Below, in pieces: positions 36,750 through 47,215 of a stretch of 64,000 nucleotides of DNA. This DNA is from Microcebus murinus (taxonomy: Eukaryota; Chordata; Mammalia; Primates; Cheirogaleidae), in the NCBI RefSeq assembly GCF_040939455.1, contig NC_134106.1:83149001-83213000 (forward strand). The letters are read 5' to 3'. The notes beneath the pieces were generated by a model. That model was not told the origin of the DNA and did not search any database. It was given only the letters and a program-made list of their open reading frames with translations. Position 1 is the first letter of the stretch. Every line of letters begins with the position of its first letter. A program made the position numbers and the translations under genes.

Positions 36750-37387
36750 GCGTAGCTGCGGCTGGGCTGGAAAGCTCCGGCTTTAACGGAGTTCACCTAA
36801 CTGCGCTCGGCACCGGGAAAGAAGGGCGGGAGGCCCGTTCACATTTGATTCGGAGCACACCGCCCGCTCCACATCTACGTCCTGGGCCGCCCCTCGGGCT
36901 CGGGACTGCCAGGCGCAGGGGCAGGCAGGCAGGCAGGCTGCCGCGGGCTCACGGCTGGCGCACCCGCAGCTGGGGGTGCGGGGTGCACGCACACAACGCA
37001 CACTCATTAGGAACCATGTATTTATTGAATGTCCGAGTTGGGTTAGTTCATTGGAAATCCCCGAGGAGGGTTCAATTTGCCCTTGTTTTCGTTGCCACTT
37101 TCTCTTTTTTCTTGGTTCGCTGAGGTTCCTCTGTGCAGCGTTTCCGCTTGGCCGCGTCCCCCCACCCCGCCCCACCCCCGCTTCTCTCGCCTACCCGGCG
37201 CACTCCCCCTCCCGTCCTCCTTAACTCTTTCAGTGGGGCTGGAGCTGAGAAAGCATTTGTCGCCGCCAGCCCCATCCACCGCGCACACCCATCTGAGACA
37301 GAAAAGAAAGAAAGAAAAAAAGCACCACCAAGGCTGAGAATAGCGAGAGAGCAAAAACCCCACCACTAATAACAACCACACTGGAAT

Positions 37388-37411
37388 CACACACACACAC
37401 ACACACACACA
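37388..37411. repeat. CA microsatellite
   Basis: Twelve uninterrupted CA/AC dinucleotides inside the POU3F3 CpG island. Confidence 0.95.
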
Positions 37412-38245
37412 GGAGTAAGCGGTGGAGCAGCGGAGGGCGCGGCTAGTGGATCTCGGTTCCTTCTGCCGGCTCCTGCTGCCACGGGAATTCCTAAAGCCAT
37501 TGGGTCGAATACACTTACGATGAATCTATGGGGGAAGGTCGGACTGATTGCTTTTCAAATACATCGCATGGCTCCGCTGACCGGCACCCTCCAAACTCAC
37601 AAGGGCACGCACGCTACTTGCATGAATCCCAGAGGAGGGAGGGAGGGTGGAAGGGAGGGAGAGCGAAAGAGGGAGAGAGGGGGTGGGGGAGAGAGCGAGC
37701 AGCGGCAGCGAGCGGTCTGTCTCGCACGCGCGGGCACCGCGCTGGTCCTGGGCTGCAGGTTTCCCAGATGATGGCATCCGAGAACTTAAACAAAGGGGGC
37801 CGCCGCCGGCGCGCAACGGCTGCGGAAAGTTGCGGTGGCGGATTTCCAAGGAGCGTGGCCGCGACCCGAGCTCTTGGCGATGCGAGCCCCCCCTTCCCAC
37901 CCCCACCGAGACAGAGATCTGGGCCGGCTGGTGAAGGGAAGATGAAACTTTGAAACCACTGGGGACACATCTGTCTATAGGTATTAGCTTGAATGGTACA
38001 TCGTGCCGCGCGCTTTACAGATTTCTGGCGGGGGAGGGGGGCGACACTACGCAGTACTAGGTGGGGTGGGTAGGTTGCTATTTTTCCTGTTTCCCTCTTC
38101 ATTTTCCTTCTGATTCTCTTTCCCCCCTCCGCCCGTCCCTCCCTCCTTTTTCTCTCCCTTTCTTCTCCCCCTCCCAGACCTATTGCGAACGCCCAGAATC
38201 GCTGAGGGAACGCCAACCTCTGGGCCGGACACTAAGAGTTAAGAT

Positions 38246-38320
38246 GTGGCGGAGGGGGTGGCGGAGGGGGTGGCGGGGGAGGGGCGGGGAGGGGAAAGTG
38301 GCGAGGGGGAGGGAGGCTGG
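38246..38320 (+). promoter_or_regulatory. G-rich promoter tract with G-quadruplex potential
   Basis: Two tandem copies of GGCGGAGGGGGT (38248-38259 and 38260-38271) are followed by further runs of four or five G to about 38312. Four or more G runs with short loops lie within 60 bases, which meets the usual G-quadruplex rule. The same sequence offers several Sp/KLF GC-box matches just upstream of the CCAAT cluster. Confidence 0.6.
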
Positions 38321-38371
38321 GGTACGACAGATTTCCAGCTTCTACGACGCTCTGCCTAAATTAAAAAGCAA

Positions 38372-38452
38372 CCAATCGGAACGGCCGGAAGGGGGGCCGC
38401 GCGTCGTGAGCCAGTCATTCTGGGCCTGCCAATCACCCAGCGGGTAGCCAAT
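38372..38452 (+). promoter_or_regulatory. Triple CCAAT box cluster (NF-Y type)
   Basis: Three CCAAT pentamers in the same orientation at 38372-38376 (AACCAATCGG), 38429-38433 (TGCCAATCAC) and 38448-38452 (AGCCAATCAG). All are followed by C or CA/CG bases in the preferred NF-Y context. They lie 60-140 bases before the inferred start of transcription, a normal distance for NF-Y. Factor binding is inferred from the motif. Confidence 0.75.
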
Positions 38453-38800
38453 CAGCGGGGGCCCTGGTGCTCGACTTCCTTGTATTTGGGAAAGTGTGGT
38501 GGTGGGTGCGCGCTCGCGGCGGAGGGTAAACATTCGACAGTCCCTGCTCTGAGAGGGAGGGACAGAGAGCGAACTGTCAGATCCGAGCAAGAGCGGGCGC
38601 CCGAGAAAGGGAGAGAGAGTGAGAGAGAGAGGGAGGGAGAGGGAAAGTGAGAGAGGGAAAGAGAGCGCGAACGAGGGCACAGAGCGAGCTCCTGCTGCAA
38701 CTCCGCTCCAGCACGGCCAGCGCCAGCGCCCGCCGTCGGTGCACTCTACGAGCCGTGCAACGTGCCCCCAGGAGTTGGTTGTATATCAAGGATCCCCTAT

Positions 38801-39265
38801 ATGCACACACACACCTCCACCTCCACCAATGCACTCTTCTTCCTCCTCCTTCTCCAGACAACTGCTGGGAAAATAATAACACACCAATCCCAACCATCAG
38901 CAACAAGGTAACAGAGCAATTCGACATCATTTTTTTCCTGTTCAATTTTTTTCCTTGTTATATTTGTTTCCTAATTTCTGCCCAAAAGGAAAGATGTCGC
39001 ATCAGACTGTGACTGTTGCGAGGAGAATGAAAAAGGACTCTTGTTTCAGAGGCAACCAAGAGCTCCGGCAATAGCAACTTCAGAGAAATGCACCATCGCA
39101 AGAAGTTTTCCTAGGACAGAACAAAACTTGAAAGCAGAGGACCAGAGGGGGAGAGCAGGAGCCAGCCTCCGCTCTCCGCACACACGAGCAGCAAGCATCA
39201 CCACGCCTTCAAGGACGAAAAAAGTTTTACTACTCTAAGGGAAAACGAGTGAAATGTGTTCCTGA
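38801..39265 (+). other. Five upstream ORFs in the POU3F3 leader
   Basis: The leader contains upstream ATGs that open short frames ending before the main start: 38801-38911 (36 codons), 38829-38876 (15 codons, overlapping the first in another frame), 38994-39074 (26 codons), 39088-39114 (8 codons) and 39254-39265 (3 codons). None overlaps the main CDS and there is no further ATG in the last 650 bases before 39914. They may lower or modulate translation. This depends on the true transcription start being upstream of 38801. Confidence 0.6.
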
Positions 39266-39913
39266 GGAGGAAAGAATACAGCGGACAAGGGAAGGAGCGG
39301 GCCGGTTGCTGGTCACCCATAATTTCGCTAAGGAAGAAAGGAACAGCTTCTTTCTTTGTTGTCTCCCGTAAAACCTTCACTTAGCAGGTGGACTGAGCCC
39401 CGCGGCCGGGCAGAATCCGCGCTCGCCCGAGGACAGGAGGAGGAGCGGGAGCCCGCGCGCCCCGGGAGAGCGCCCCGAGTGCAAGTCCCCGCCCCGCCCG
39501 GCGAGGCCCGCTGGAGCGAGCCGAGTGCGCCGGGGCTGGGGGGCGGCCACGACCCCCCCTGAAAGGGGTGGCCACGGAGCGCGCCCCGAGAAGCGAGCCC
39601 CCCTCCCCAGAGCGCTGCTCCTGCTGCTGTTGCTGCTGACCAAGGCCGGCCGGCGACCCCCGCGCCCTGCCGAGCGGCCTTGCAGCTGCAGCCGGGGGCC
39701 GCGGCGGCGGAGGCGGCGGGGGCGGAGGCGGCGGCGGAGGAGGAGGAGGCGAAGGCGGCGGGGCCGGCGGGGGCCCGGGGCGGGGGCGGGGGAGGAGGGG
39801 GGGAGGAGGCGGGAGGCGCAGGGGGGGGCGCGGCGGCGGCGGCGGCGGCGGCCGCGGCTGCTGCTGCGGCGGCGGCGGTGGTGGCGGCGGTGGGGTGGCG
39901 GGAGCGGAGCGGC

Positions 39914-41413
39914 ATGGCCACGGCGGCTTCTAACCCCTACCTGCCGGGGAACAGCCTGCTCGCGGCCGGCTCTATTGTGCACTCCGACGCGGCAGGGGCT
40001 GGCGGCGGCGGGGGTGGCGGCGGCGGCGGCGGTGGCGGCGGTGCGGGGGGCGGTGGCGGCGGCATGCAGCCGGGTAGCGCCGCCGTGACCTCGGGCGCCT
40101 ACCGGGGGGACCCGTCCTCTGTCAAGATGGTCCAGAGCGACTTCATGCAGGGGGCCATGGCCGCCAGCAACGGCGGCCATATGCTGAGCCACGCGCACCA
40201 GTGGGTCACGGCCCTGCCCCACGCCGCCGCCGCTGCCGCCGCCGCCGCTGCCGCCGCCGTGGAAGCGAGCTCGCCGTGGTCAGGCAGCGCCGTGGGCATG
40301 GCCGGCAGCCCCCAGCAGCCGCCACAGCCGCCGCCGCCACCCCCGCAGGGCCCCGACGTGAAAGGCGGCGCCGGGCGCGACGACCTGCACGCGGGCACAG
40401 CGCTGCACCACCGCGGGCCGCCGCACCTCGGACCTCCACCGCCACCCCCGCACCAGGGCCACCCGGGGGGCTGGGGGGCGGCCGCCGCAGCAGCAGCCGC
40501 CGCTGCGGCCGCCGCAGCCGCCGCGCACCTCCCGTCCATGGCCGGGGGCCAGCAGCCCCCGCCGCAAAGTCTGCTCTACTCCCAGCCCGGGGGCTTCACG
40601 GTGAACGGCATGCTGAGCGCGCCCCCAGGGCCCGGCAGCGGCGGTGGCGGCGCGGGCGGCGGGGCCCAGAGCCTGGTGCACCCAGGGCTGGTGCGCGGGG
40701 ACACGCCCGAGCTGGCCGAACACCACCATCACCACCACCACCACGCGCACCCGCACCCGCCGCACCCGCACCACGCGCAGGGACCCCCGCACCACGGCGG
40801 CAGCGGCGGCGCGGGGCCTGGACTCAACAGCCACGATCCGCACTCGGACGAGGACACGCCGACGTCGGATGACCTGGAGCAGTTCGCCAAGCAGTTCAAG
40901 CAGAGGCGCATCAAGCTGGGCTTCACGCAGGCCGACGTGGGGCTGGCGCTGGGCACGCTGTACGGCAACGTGTTCTCGCAGACCACCATCTGCCGCTTCG
41001 AGGCCCTGCAGCTGAGCTTCAAGAACATGTGCAAGCTCAAGCCGCTGCTGAACAAGTGGCTGGAGGAGGCGGACTCTAGCACCGGCAGCCCCACGAGCAT
41101 CGACAAGATCGCGGCGCAGGGCCGCAAGCGCAAGAAGCGGACCTCTATCGAGGTGAGCGTCAAGGGCGCGCTCGAGAGCCACTTCCTAAAGTGCCCCAAG
41201 CCCTCTGCGCAGGAGATCACCAACCTGGCCGACAGCCTGCAGCTCGAGAAGGAGGTGGTGCGGGTCTGGTTCTGCAATCGGCGCCAAAAGGAGAAGCGCA
41301 TGACGCCGCCCGGGATCCAACAGCAGACGCCCGACGACGTCTACTCGCAGGTGGGCACCGTGAGCGCCGACACGCCGCCGCCGCACCACGGGCTGCAGAC
41401 GAGCGTGCAGTGA
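39914..41413 (+). CDS. POU3F3: POU domain, class 3, transcription factor 3 (BRN1)
   Basis: Intronless 499-codon gene for a nuclear DNA-binding transcription factor that binds octamer-type sites and acts in forebrain, upper-layer cortical neuron and kidney tubule development. The N-terminus [14 protein letters not shown] identifies POU3F3 rather than POU3F1, 2 or 4. Seen in order: Gly tracts at residues 30-43 and 45-50, the class III motif [10 protein letters not shown] (92-101), Ala tracts at 104-115 and 189-204, Pro-rich stretches between them, eight His at 270-277, the POU-specific domain (about 314-389), a linker, and a 60-residue homeodomain (404-463) with WFCNRR in the recognition helix (Cys50, Asn51). 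It ends in LQTSVQ. The length matches the roughly 500-residue mammalian orthologues. The start at 39914 has G at -3 and G at +4. The frame stays open upstream but has no earlier ATG there. No frameshift or missing key residue is seen. Recognition is from family knowledge, without a search. Confidence 0.98.
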   Translation: MATAASNPYLPGNSLLAAGSIVHSDAAGAGGGGGGGGGGGGGGAGGGGGGMQPGSAAVTSGAYRGDPSSVKMVQSDFMQGAMAASNGGHMLSHAHQWVTALPHAAAAAAAAAAAAVEASSPWSGSAVGMAGSPQQPPQPPPPPPQGPDVKGGAGRDDLHAGTALHHRGPPHLGPPPPPPHQGHPGGWGAAAAAAAAAAAAAAAAHLPSMAGGQQPPPQSLLYSQPGGFTVNGMLSAPPGPGSGGGGAGGGAQSLVHPGLVRGDTPELAEHHHHHHHHAHPHPPHPHHAQGPPHHGGSGGAGPGLNSHDPHSDEDTPTSDDLEQFAKQFKQRRIKLGFTQADVGLALGTLYGNVFSQTTICRFEALQLSFKNMCKLKPLLNKWLEEADSSTGSPTSIDKIAAQGRKRKKRTSIEVSVKGALESHFLKCPKPSAQEITNLADSLQLEKEVVRVWFCNRRQKEKRMTPPGIQQQTPDDVYSQVGTVSADTPPPHHGLQTSVQ

Positions 41414-42644
41414 AGGCTAGGGCGCAGCGCGGAGAGGGCCGCCGCCGCCGCCTCCGCAGCCGCCGTCAGCACCGCCGCCGCCCCCGCCGCCGCCGCCGCC
41501 GCGCGACCCTGCACCTGGGCCGCGTCCCGGCCGAGCCCAGGCCCCGCCGCCGCCCTCCCCTCCGCCAAAGACAGGCATGCCCGCCCTTGGAGGAAAAAAG
41601 CGAGGGAGAGACAGGCCAAGGAGACATTTTTTGAAGTCCAAGGAAGGAGGGACCAAAAAAATTAAAAAGCATAATAAATACCCAGACTGTTTCATATACA
41701 TATACAACAAACAAAACCGGAAGAGAAAAAGGGGGCGATCATGAGATCTCGTTTATACCATGGTGGTGTTCCGTGTTTTGTTTTTGTTTTTATATAAAAG
41801 GGTGAAGATGCCTAACGCACCAAAACTGCACTCGTGAGGTTTTTCCCACCCTGAGCTGACCTACTTGGCAGAGGAGGACAGCACCTGCCCCGTGCTCTCC
41901 TCTTGGAAAAAAAATAAAAAATAAAAGGTCCCCCTTCTTTTCACTTTCTCCCTCCTGAAGGGCTGCCTAAACAGATCCACGGAAACTTTCTTTCCTGGGA
42001 GCGACCTGAAAGAAAGCCGAGGCACCGCGTTTCATCAGGGGATAGCTCAGTGCTCCGGGACCCTGTTTTTCTTGGCCATATTAAAGTCATTTAGGAACAA
42101 GCAAATCCACTATGAAATGGGAAGGAGAAGGGGGAAAAGCCTCCAGGAAAATAAAATATCCACAGCTTCTGAAATTAACAGACTGAATAGCAAAGCCAAA
42201 AGTATCCTCGAAGTAACCTTGGAAATAATAACATCGCGGAAGAGCAGAGGGATGGGCGAGGGAAAGGGGGACGTCCACCGAGGAGTGGCGAGAGGCCCCT
42301 GCCAAGTCGGGCCGCGGCGGCCGCGGGCGGGCGGACTGGGCGCGGAGCGAGGGCCCAGCCCGCGAGGCCGCCGAGGGAGGCCCGGCCGCCGACCTCCAGG
42401 CTTTAACGCCTGCCACTCGGGGTGGACCATGCCTAAAGATTCCACCGCTAATATTTTTTTTATTAATATTTTTTATTTTTTATTTCTGGACTGACTCAGA
42501 TAAAGGAATTTAGAAAGACTGAGCACCAGCCGCTGCACTTCTCTGGACTTTTCTCCTCAATCCGTTGCCAACTTTGATTGAATGGGTGCTGTGGATGTGA
42601 TTATATAATACTGCCATTTCCAAGCAGTGTTTTTGGTAGGTTTT

Positions 42645-42650
42645 AATAAA
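42645..42650 (+). terminator. Proximal polyadenylation signal of POU3F3
   Basis: Perfect AATAAA in AT-rich 3' UTR (TTTTAATAAACAG), 1.2 kb after the stop codon. A T/G-rich stretch follows at 42690-42720. It could give a shorter 3' UTR. Confidence 0.5.
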
Positions 42651-42946
42651 CAGACTTTTCAAAAGACGGCAATATAGAATTGTTAGATCCGTTGTTGATC
42701 TAAAAATATTTGCTTTATATTTTCATTAAATGACTTCTTTTAATATTTTATTCAGAATACTTATGAACTGCTGCAAAACGGTAATTTATTTTTCCCCAGA
42801 TCTTGTATTACGTGTTTTTTTCAGACGAGCACAAATCAAAATGAAATGAAAATATGGACAGTTGTTAGGTAATAAGGGTATCTTTTGATGTGATCATTTG
42901 ATTGTAATTTAATTTGAGTAGTGATTCCGTAAGAGCTGATCGAGAA

Positions 42947-42952
42947 AATAAA
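42947..42952 (+). terminator. Distal polyadenylation signal of POU3F3
   Basis: Perfect AATAAA followed about 25 bases later by TGTGTCTGATG, a good GU-rich downstream element. It lies 1.5 kb after the stop codon, which agrees with an mRNA of about 4.5 kb. I take it as the main 3' end. Confidence 0.6.
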
Positions 42953-42970
42953 TTTGTTAGAATGAAATAG

Positions 42971-45900
42971 TCTGTGTCTGATGCATAAACACTGTGTGGG
43001 AAGAAAAGAGTTCTTTAGGAAATATTTTTTTACTAATGAAAATCCTTAAGTAATTGCATTGAGGAAGTAGAGCCTGCTCCACTTAAGGTATATTTGGAAA
43101 TCTAGAGTAAAAGACAGGCATTTCTGAAACAGCTAGTATTTTAACGTAGTAATCACTTCTTGATAATCCATAAATTTCACAATATTTTTCTCTCCCTTAA
43201 TTTTAGTGGGTGTCTTTAGTGTTTTTAGGTGAGATTGTCTAGATGCTAGCCCTTTTCTTGAAGATACCTGTGTTCTTCATTGGAAGATTGAACTACATCA
43301 CCAGTAAAAATGTCCCAGCTGATTATTAATGGTTAATACAGCCCCTCCCCCAAGTTCAGCCTCTCTTTTTCTTCTCATTCCCCCAGCATATTCCTGTCTC
43401 TTTTCTCTTTTTCTGAAGACTAATAGTTGTTAAGAATAGCTTATATGTCTATAAAATATTCTGATATCAATTACTTCCATTAATAACTATATGTAATTAA
43501 ATTTAAATTATTAAGTTTTTGTTGTTTTTTGTTTTTTCCTAGAATGAAAGAATATAGTTCTAAAATCCTGATTATGGTCCACACTGCATCCATCTGTGCA
43601 ACTACCAGCTCAGACTTAAGGTTCTACATTTCTGTGTTTTTGTCTTTCCCCAGTATGATTCTATATCTTCTTTACTGGTGCTGGGAGTTTTAGCTTTTTA
43701 GATCATTTTTTTAGATAAATCCTGCATAGTGGTCACATTTATCAGGTTAATGTTTCAATATTTACAATGTGGGAAAATGAAAGTGTAATGCCTCAGGTTG
43801 TGAATACTAAAGATGATAAAGGCTCTGCTTAGTGGAGTCCCTAAGTATTGTACTTTTTTAAAAAAAAGTATTTAGGGATGATAAAGCAATGACTCTATAG
43901 ACAAATTTCCCCAATCTCACTTAGCTGTCACTCACTTTTTTCCTTCTTCTCTCCTCTTTACTCTCTCTCCCTGTGATATCAATACAGGGGTTAAAAAACC
44001 CAGAAAACTGTGAGAGCAACAAGGAACAGTTATTTCTCCCAGACAGGCCCTGTGTCACTTTCATAAATCAAGCCCAGCCAGATGGCCGTGTATTGGGTTG
44101 CATTATTTTAAACACCAAATTGTACTAAAAATCACAATCATTTTGATTTGTGAAATCTGAAAAAGGCCATATTTATTAAACAGAGAGAAGAAAAAAATGA
44201 AGACAAGAAACCACAATTTACTTTTCTTTGCCTTCTTGTTTTCTATTTCTCTTGCTATTGTAATGGCTCTACCCAGCGAATTTACAACCTGAAATGGGGG
44301 TGGGGGTGAAGTTCATTGTTTTTTGAGGGTCTAAGGGGCAAGCGAAGAAGTCCTCACTGGAAAGCTGAGGATTGTGCAGGTTGTTTTTAAGTGGTGGATA
44401 CTACTGGCACGTGAGATGGAATCCTGTTTTTTTCTACAGGAATAGTGGTGGTTGATTAGACAAGGAATGGGGTCTATTTAAAATTTTAGGAGGTATCTAC
44501 TTACTTGATTTAGCTGACAACAAAAAAGCTAACATTAGATTTCATACTGTTTTCTATTAAAAAACTAACTTTGCTGATTACTTTGGAAGAAGCCCTGATT
44601 TAGCAGAGTAACTTTTAATAAGAGAAGCTGGGAAAGCAAGCCCATCTTGTTTCATTATTTTGCATTTTTTATAAAGTGAGCTGAGGCTTGCACTCCATTT
44701 TTTTTTGATCAACCCTTTGAATGTATTTATGAAATGAAATTCATGGTTGAAAAACAAAAGAGGGCAGATATAACTGAGAGGTTTTGTGCTAAGGCTTATA
44801 TTGTTACACATGTAAATAATGAAAATATTGTTATATATCACCAGATCTTTTTAATGAATTTGGTCATTGTGTTCCTTTGCAGCGCAAGTGTCTTGTGCTT
44901 TGTAAAGTGCCCATTTGTTTCCTCCATTTCAACCCATCCCCTCCTCCCCTTCCAACCCCAAGGAAAGTGACAAAGTTCTGTTCCATCAGCCTGGCTAATC
45001 CCAAGCTAGGCCCATTTGCAGTTTACAGTCTCCCATGGCTCTTAATCAGTTGTCCAAGCCTTGGTCTCCTCATTCATCCAACCATCTTCCCCTGGCAAGT
45101 CTGTGCCATAAATCATTCAAGGTGTATTTAAAATAGTCACTTCGCTGTTGTTGCTCTGCCTTTTTTTTTTTTTTGTACTTAGCCAAGGACTACTTCTTTG
45201 TTCCAAAATAGAACTGTTCATTATTGATCTTAGAGATTCCCTCTGCTTTCCTGTAGCCTCCAGTGTTTGCTCATTACCATGCTCATAATCTGTTTTGTAT
45301 GAATGGTTTTCAACATTCAGAGAATAATTGGTTCTAATATTAAATGCAGTATATACTATTGATAGTTTTATCGATAAGTGTAATATTTTAAATAATTTTA
45401 ACAATTAAATTTGTTTTTTAAATTATATATTTGTAAAGTATTTATCCTGTTGGAAGCAACAATATATTGTTGTATTTATTCGTTTATTTTTGTAATAAAT
45501 GATCAACCTCGTCAAGCTAAATCAAAAATGACACTTTTATATATTTATAAAAAATGCACTTTAAGAGATGGGCATATTTGCACCAATTTGTATGTAAATA
45601 GAGTAAGATACATCAATAACTTGTAGCTTTCAGAACTAATTTGAAGGAAGAAACAGTCTCTCCACATGGAGTTTAGTTTGTTCAAGTTGCAGGGTAATTA
45701 ATCAACTATAAAATGGATGCAACAAGTATTGGCACTGGATGCAGACTTGAAATTAATTATTTAGGAGGTGGACCTGGTTTTTTTTTTGAAGGCAGAAAGA
45801 TAAAAATTAGAGAAATCTATTTTTTTATGAAATGCACATGGCTGGCTGTACCTATTAGAACAGATGCTGTGTTTTAATGGTAAAAAACTAATACCTGACT

Positions 45901-46499
45901 ATGCTCAGATATCTATGTTGGGGAACGAAGTTGGAAGTTTGAGTTTATCACTGACCCAAAAGCAAGGTGCTGTAAAAAAAAAAAAATTGTGCTAGGTTAA
46001 AAAAAAAATTAGATCCTTTAAAAGTAACTGGCTGGAGAAAACTCTTTTCTCCTAGTCCTGCTACTGAAAGTATAAGCTATCAGTACAGGTGGTCTTGTAG
46101 TTCTTAAGAGTGATGCAATTAAGAAGTGTGGGGCCACCTCTCCTGCTCTTTAAGTTCTGTAGGGCATTTGGTCATCTCAGTTCCTCAGGGCTGCTGGTCT
46201 GAGGGCCTGAAGGTCACCCATGTGACCTCCAGGCTGCGGGAACCCCACTGTAAGCTTGATCTTGATTTCAGTAAGGAATCAGAGGGCTCTGCGTTTGCAT
46301 CCTGAACGTTCCAGCCTAGGGAAGGAAATAGTGCGCAGGCTGGAAGAGCTGGGGGTGGGGGCAGCGGAGATAGCAAGAGGGGTACTTGTGTAATCAGATT
46401 CTTTGATTTTGTTAGCCTGGCTCATGGCCTATTAATTAGATTACTCTCTCTTTCATTCTTGATTTCACATCCGTGTTTGTTCCTGTATCCTAAAATGTG
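42971..46499. other. AT-rich non-coding interval downstream of POU3F3
   Basis: No gene and no recognisable transposon. Several AATAAA motifs occur, for example near 45490-45500, but no coding frame precedes them. They are expected in AT-rich DNA and could only matter if longer POU3F3 transcripts exist. Confidence 0.5.
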
Positions 46500-46703
46500 G
46501 GCGCGAGCTTGGCAAGCAGGAACCTATGATGTCACTGCCGGCCAGCGCGGCCGCCTGGCCTTCTGGCGGGCTGTGGGCTGCGTCCTTGATGAGTCCGGTC
46601 TTCCTCAAGGAAGAGCCGGCTCTGGAAGTGACCTCAGAGGGGTCTGGGAAGAGGGCAACAGGCATTATTGTCGCGGTGGCACGGTGCATGCGCTAGTGTG
46701 TGA

Positions 46704-46709
46704 GTGTGC

Positions 46710-46800
<91 letters not shown>
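46704..46800. repeat. Alternating CG/TG repeat
   Basis: A (GC)n run continues directly into a long (GT)n run of about 97 bases in total. Such purine-pyrimidine alternation is prone to form Z-DNA and to vary in length. Confidence 0.97.
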
Positions 46801-46806
<6 letters not shown>

Positions 46807-47202
46807 CCTTGAGCAAGTGGGTGCGTGTGAGGGGAGGAGGATGCAGAAATTCGCGGTCTGGACTCAGAAGCTCTAGGGATGCAGGCGATTTGGTCAGGTG
46901 CAGGGCCTGCCTCTGGCAAAAACCTGGGGTCAGAGGACACAGGGGGAAGGAGGAGGACCCAGGGCAGCCAGGCACCAAAAACCCGCTTCCCCCCGGGAGG
47001 GAGGGCAGGACTGGGCGCGGAGGTAGGGCGGTGGCGGTCGCTGTGGGGCGGCCGGGTCCCTGGTCGACCCGGCACGGCCTGGCGGCCCAACTGTGGCAGC
47101 TGCTGCGGGTCCCACAAGTTGTTTTCCTCGTGGCGACCATTCAGCAAAATGCACGATCCTTTCTCAAAGATTTAAATTTCGCGGATGAATTACCATACAC
47201 CG

Positions 47203-47215
47203 GTTGCTTAGCAAC
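47203..47215. promoter_or_regulatory. Palindromic RFX X-box
   Basis: GTTGCTTAGCAAC has perfect inverted half-sites (GTTGC / GCAAC) around TTA, a close match to the RFX palindromic X-box. It sits in an AT-rich stretch (47.15-47.42 kb) between two CpG-rich flanks. Confidence 0.6.

Larger units (their letters stand above)
36750..38510. promoter_or_regulatory. POU3F3 upstream CpG island and promoter region
   Basis: CpG density rises sharply near 36.75 kb and stays high into the CDS. The region contains GC-box-like runs, a CA microsatellite (37388-37411), a G-rich stretch (38246-38320) and the CCAAT cluster at its 3' edge. In human and mouse a divergent lncRNA (PANTR1/LINC01158, linc-Brn1a) starts upstream on the opposite strand. 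Its start here would be expected within this island, but I see no diagnostic exon. The many GC-rich open frames on both strands look like shadows of base composition. Confidence 0.75.
38510..42970 (+). other. POU3F3: Probable POU3F3 transcription unit (single-exon mRNA)
   Basis: Inferred extent of the mRNA. The 5' end is placed just after the CCAAT cluster and a weak TATA-like TGTATTT at 38481, so it is accurate only to about 100 bases. The 3' end follows the AATAAA at 42947, which is followed by a GT-rich stretch (TGTGTCTGATG). The resulting length of about 4.5 kb agrees with my recollection of the human gene. The leader is about 1.4 kb: GA-rich at 38600-38670, then mixed, then very GC-rich near the start codon. 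The 3' UTR begins with GCC-rich sequence (41430-41570) and becomes AT-rich after about 42430. Confidence 0.7.

Noticed and set aside
39328..40222. Two long minus-strand frames over the POU3F3 start (Ala-rich and Arg-rich)
   Set aside because: They are complements of GC-rich leader and Gly/Ala codon runs.
40280..41182. A 300-codon open frame antisense to the POU3F3 CDS
   Set aside because: It mirrors the conserved GC-rich coding strand, where stops are rare on the complement. No known domain is seen.
39680..41413. A 577-codon version of POU3F3
   Set aside because: It would start at TTG. The ATG at 39914 has a good context and gives the known family N-terminus [12 protein letters not shown].
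39914..41413. Identity as POU3F2 (BRN2), POU3F1 or POU3F4
   Set aside because: The POU and homeodomain are nearly shared, but the N-terminal sequence, the two long Ala tracts, His8 and the LQTSVQ end fit POU3F3 only.
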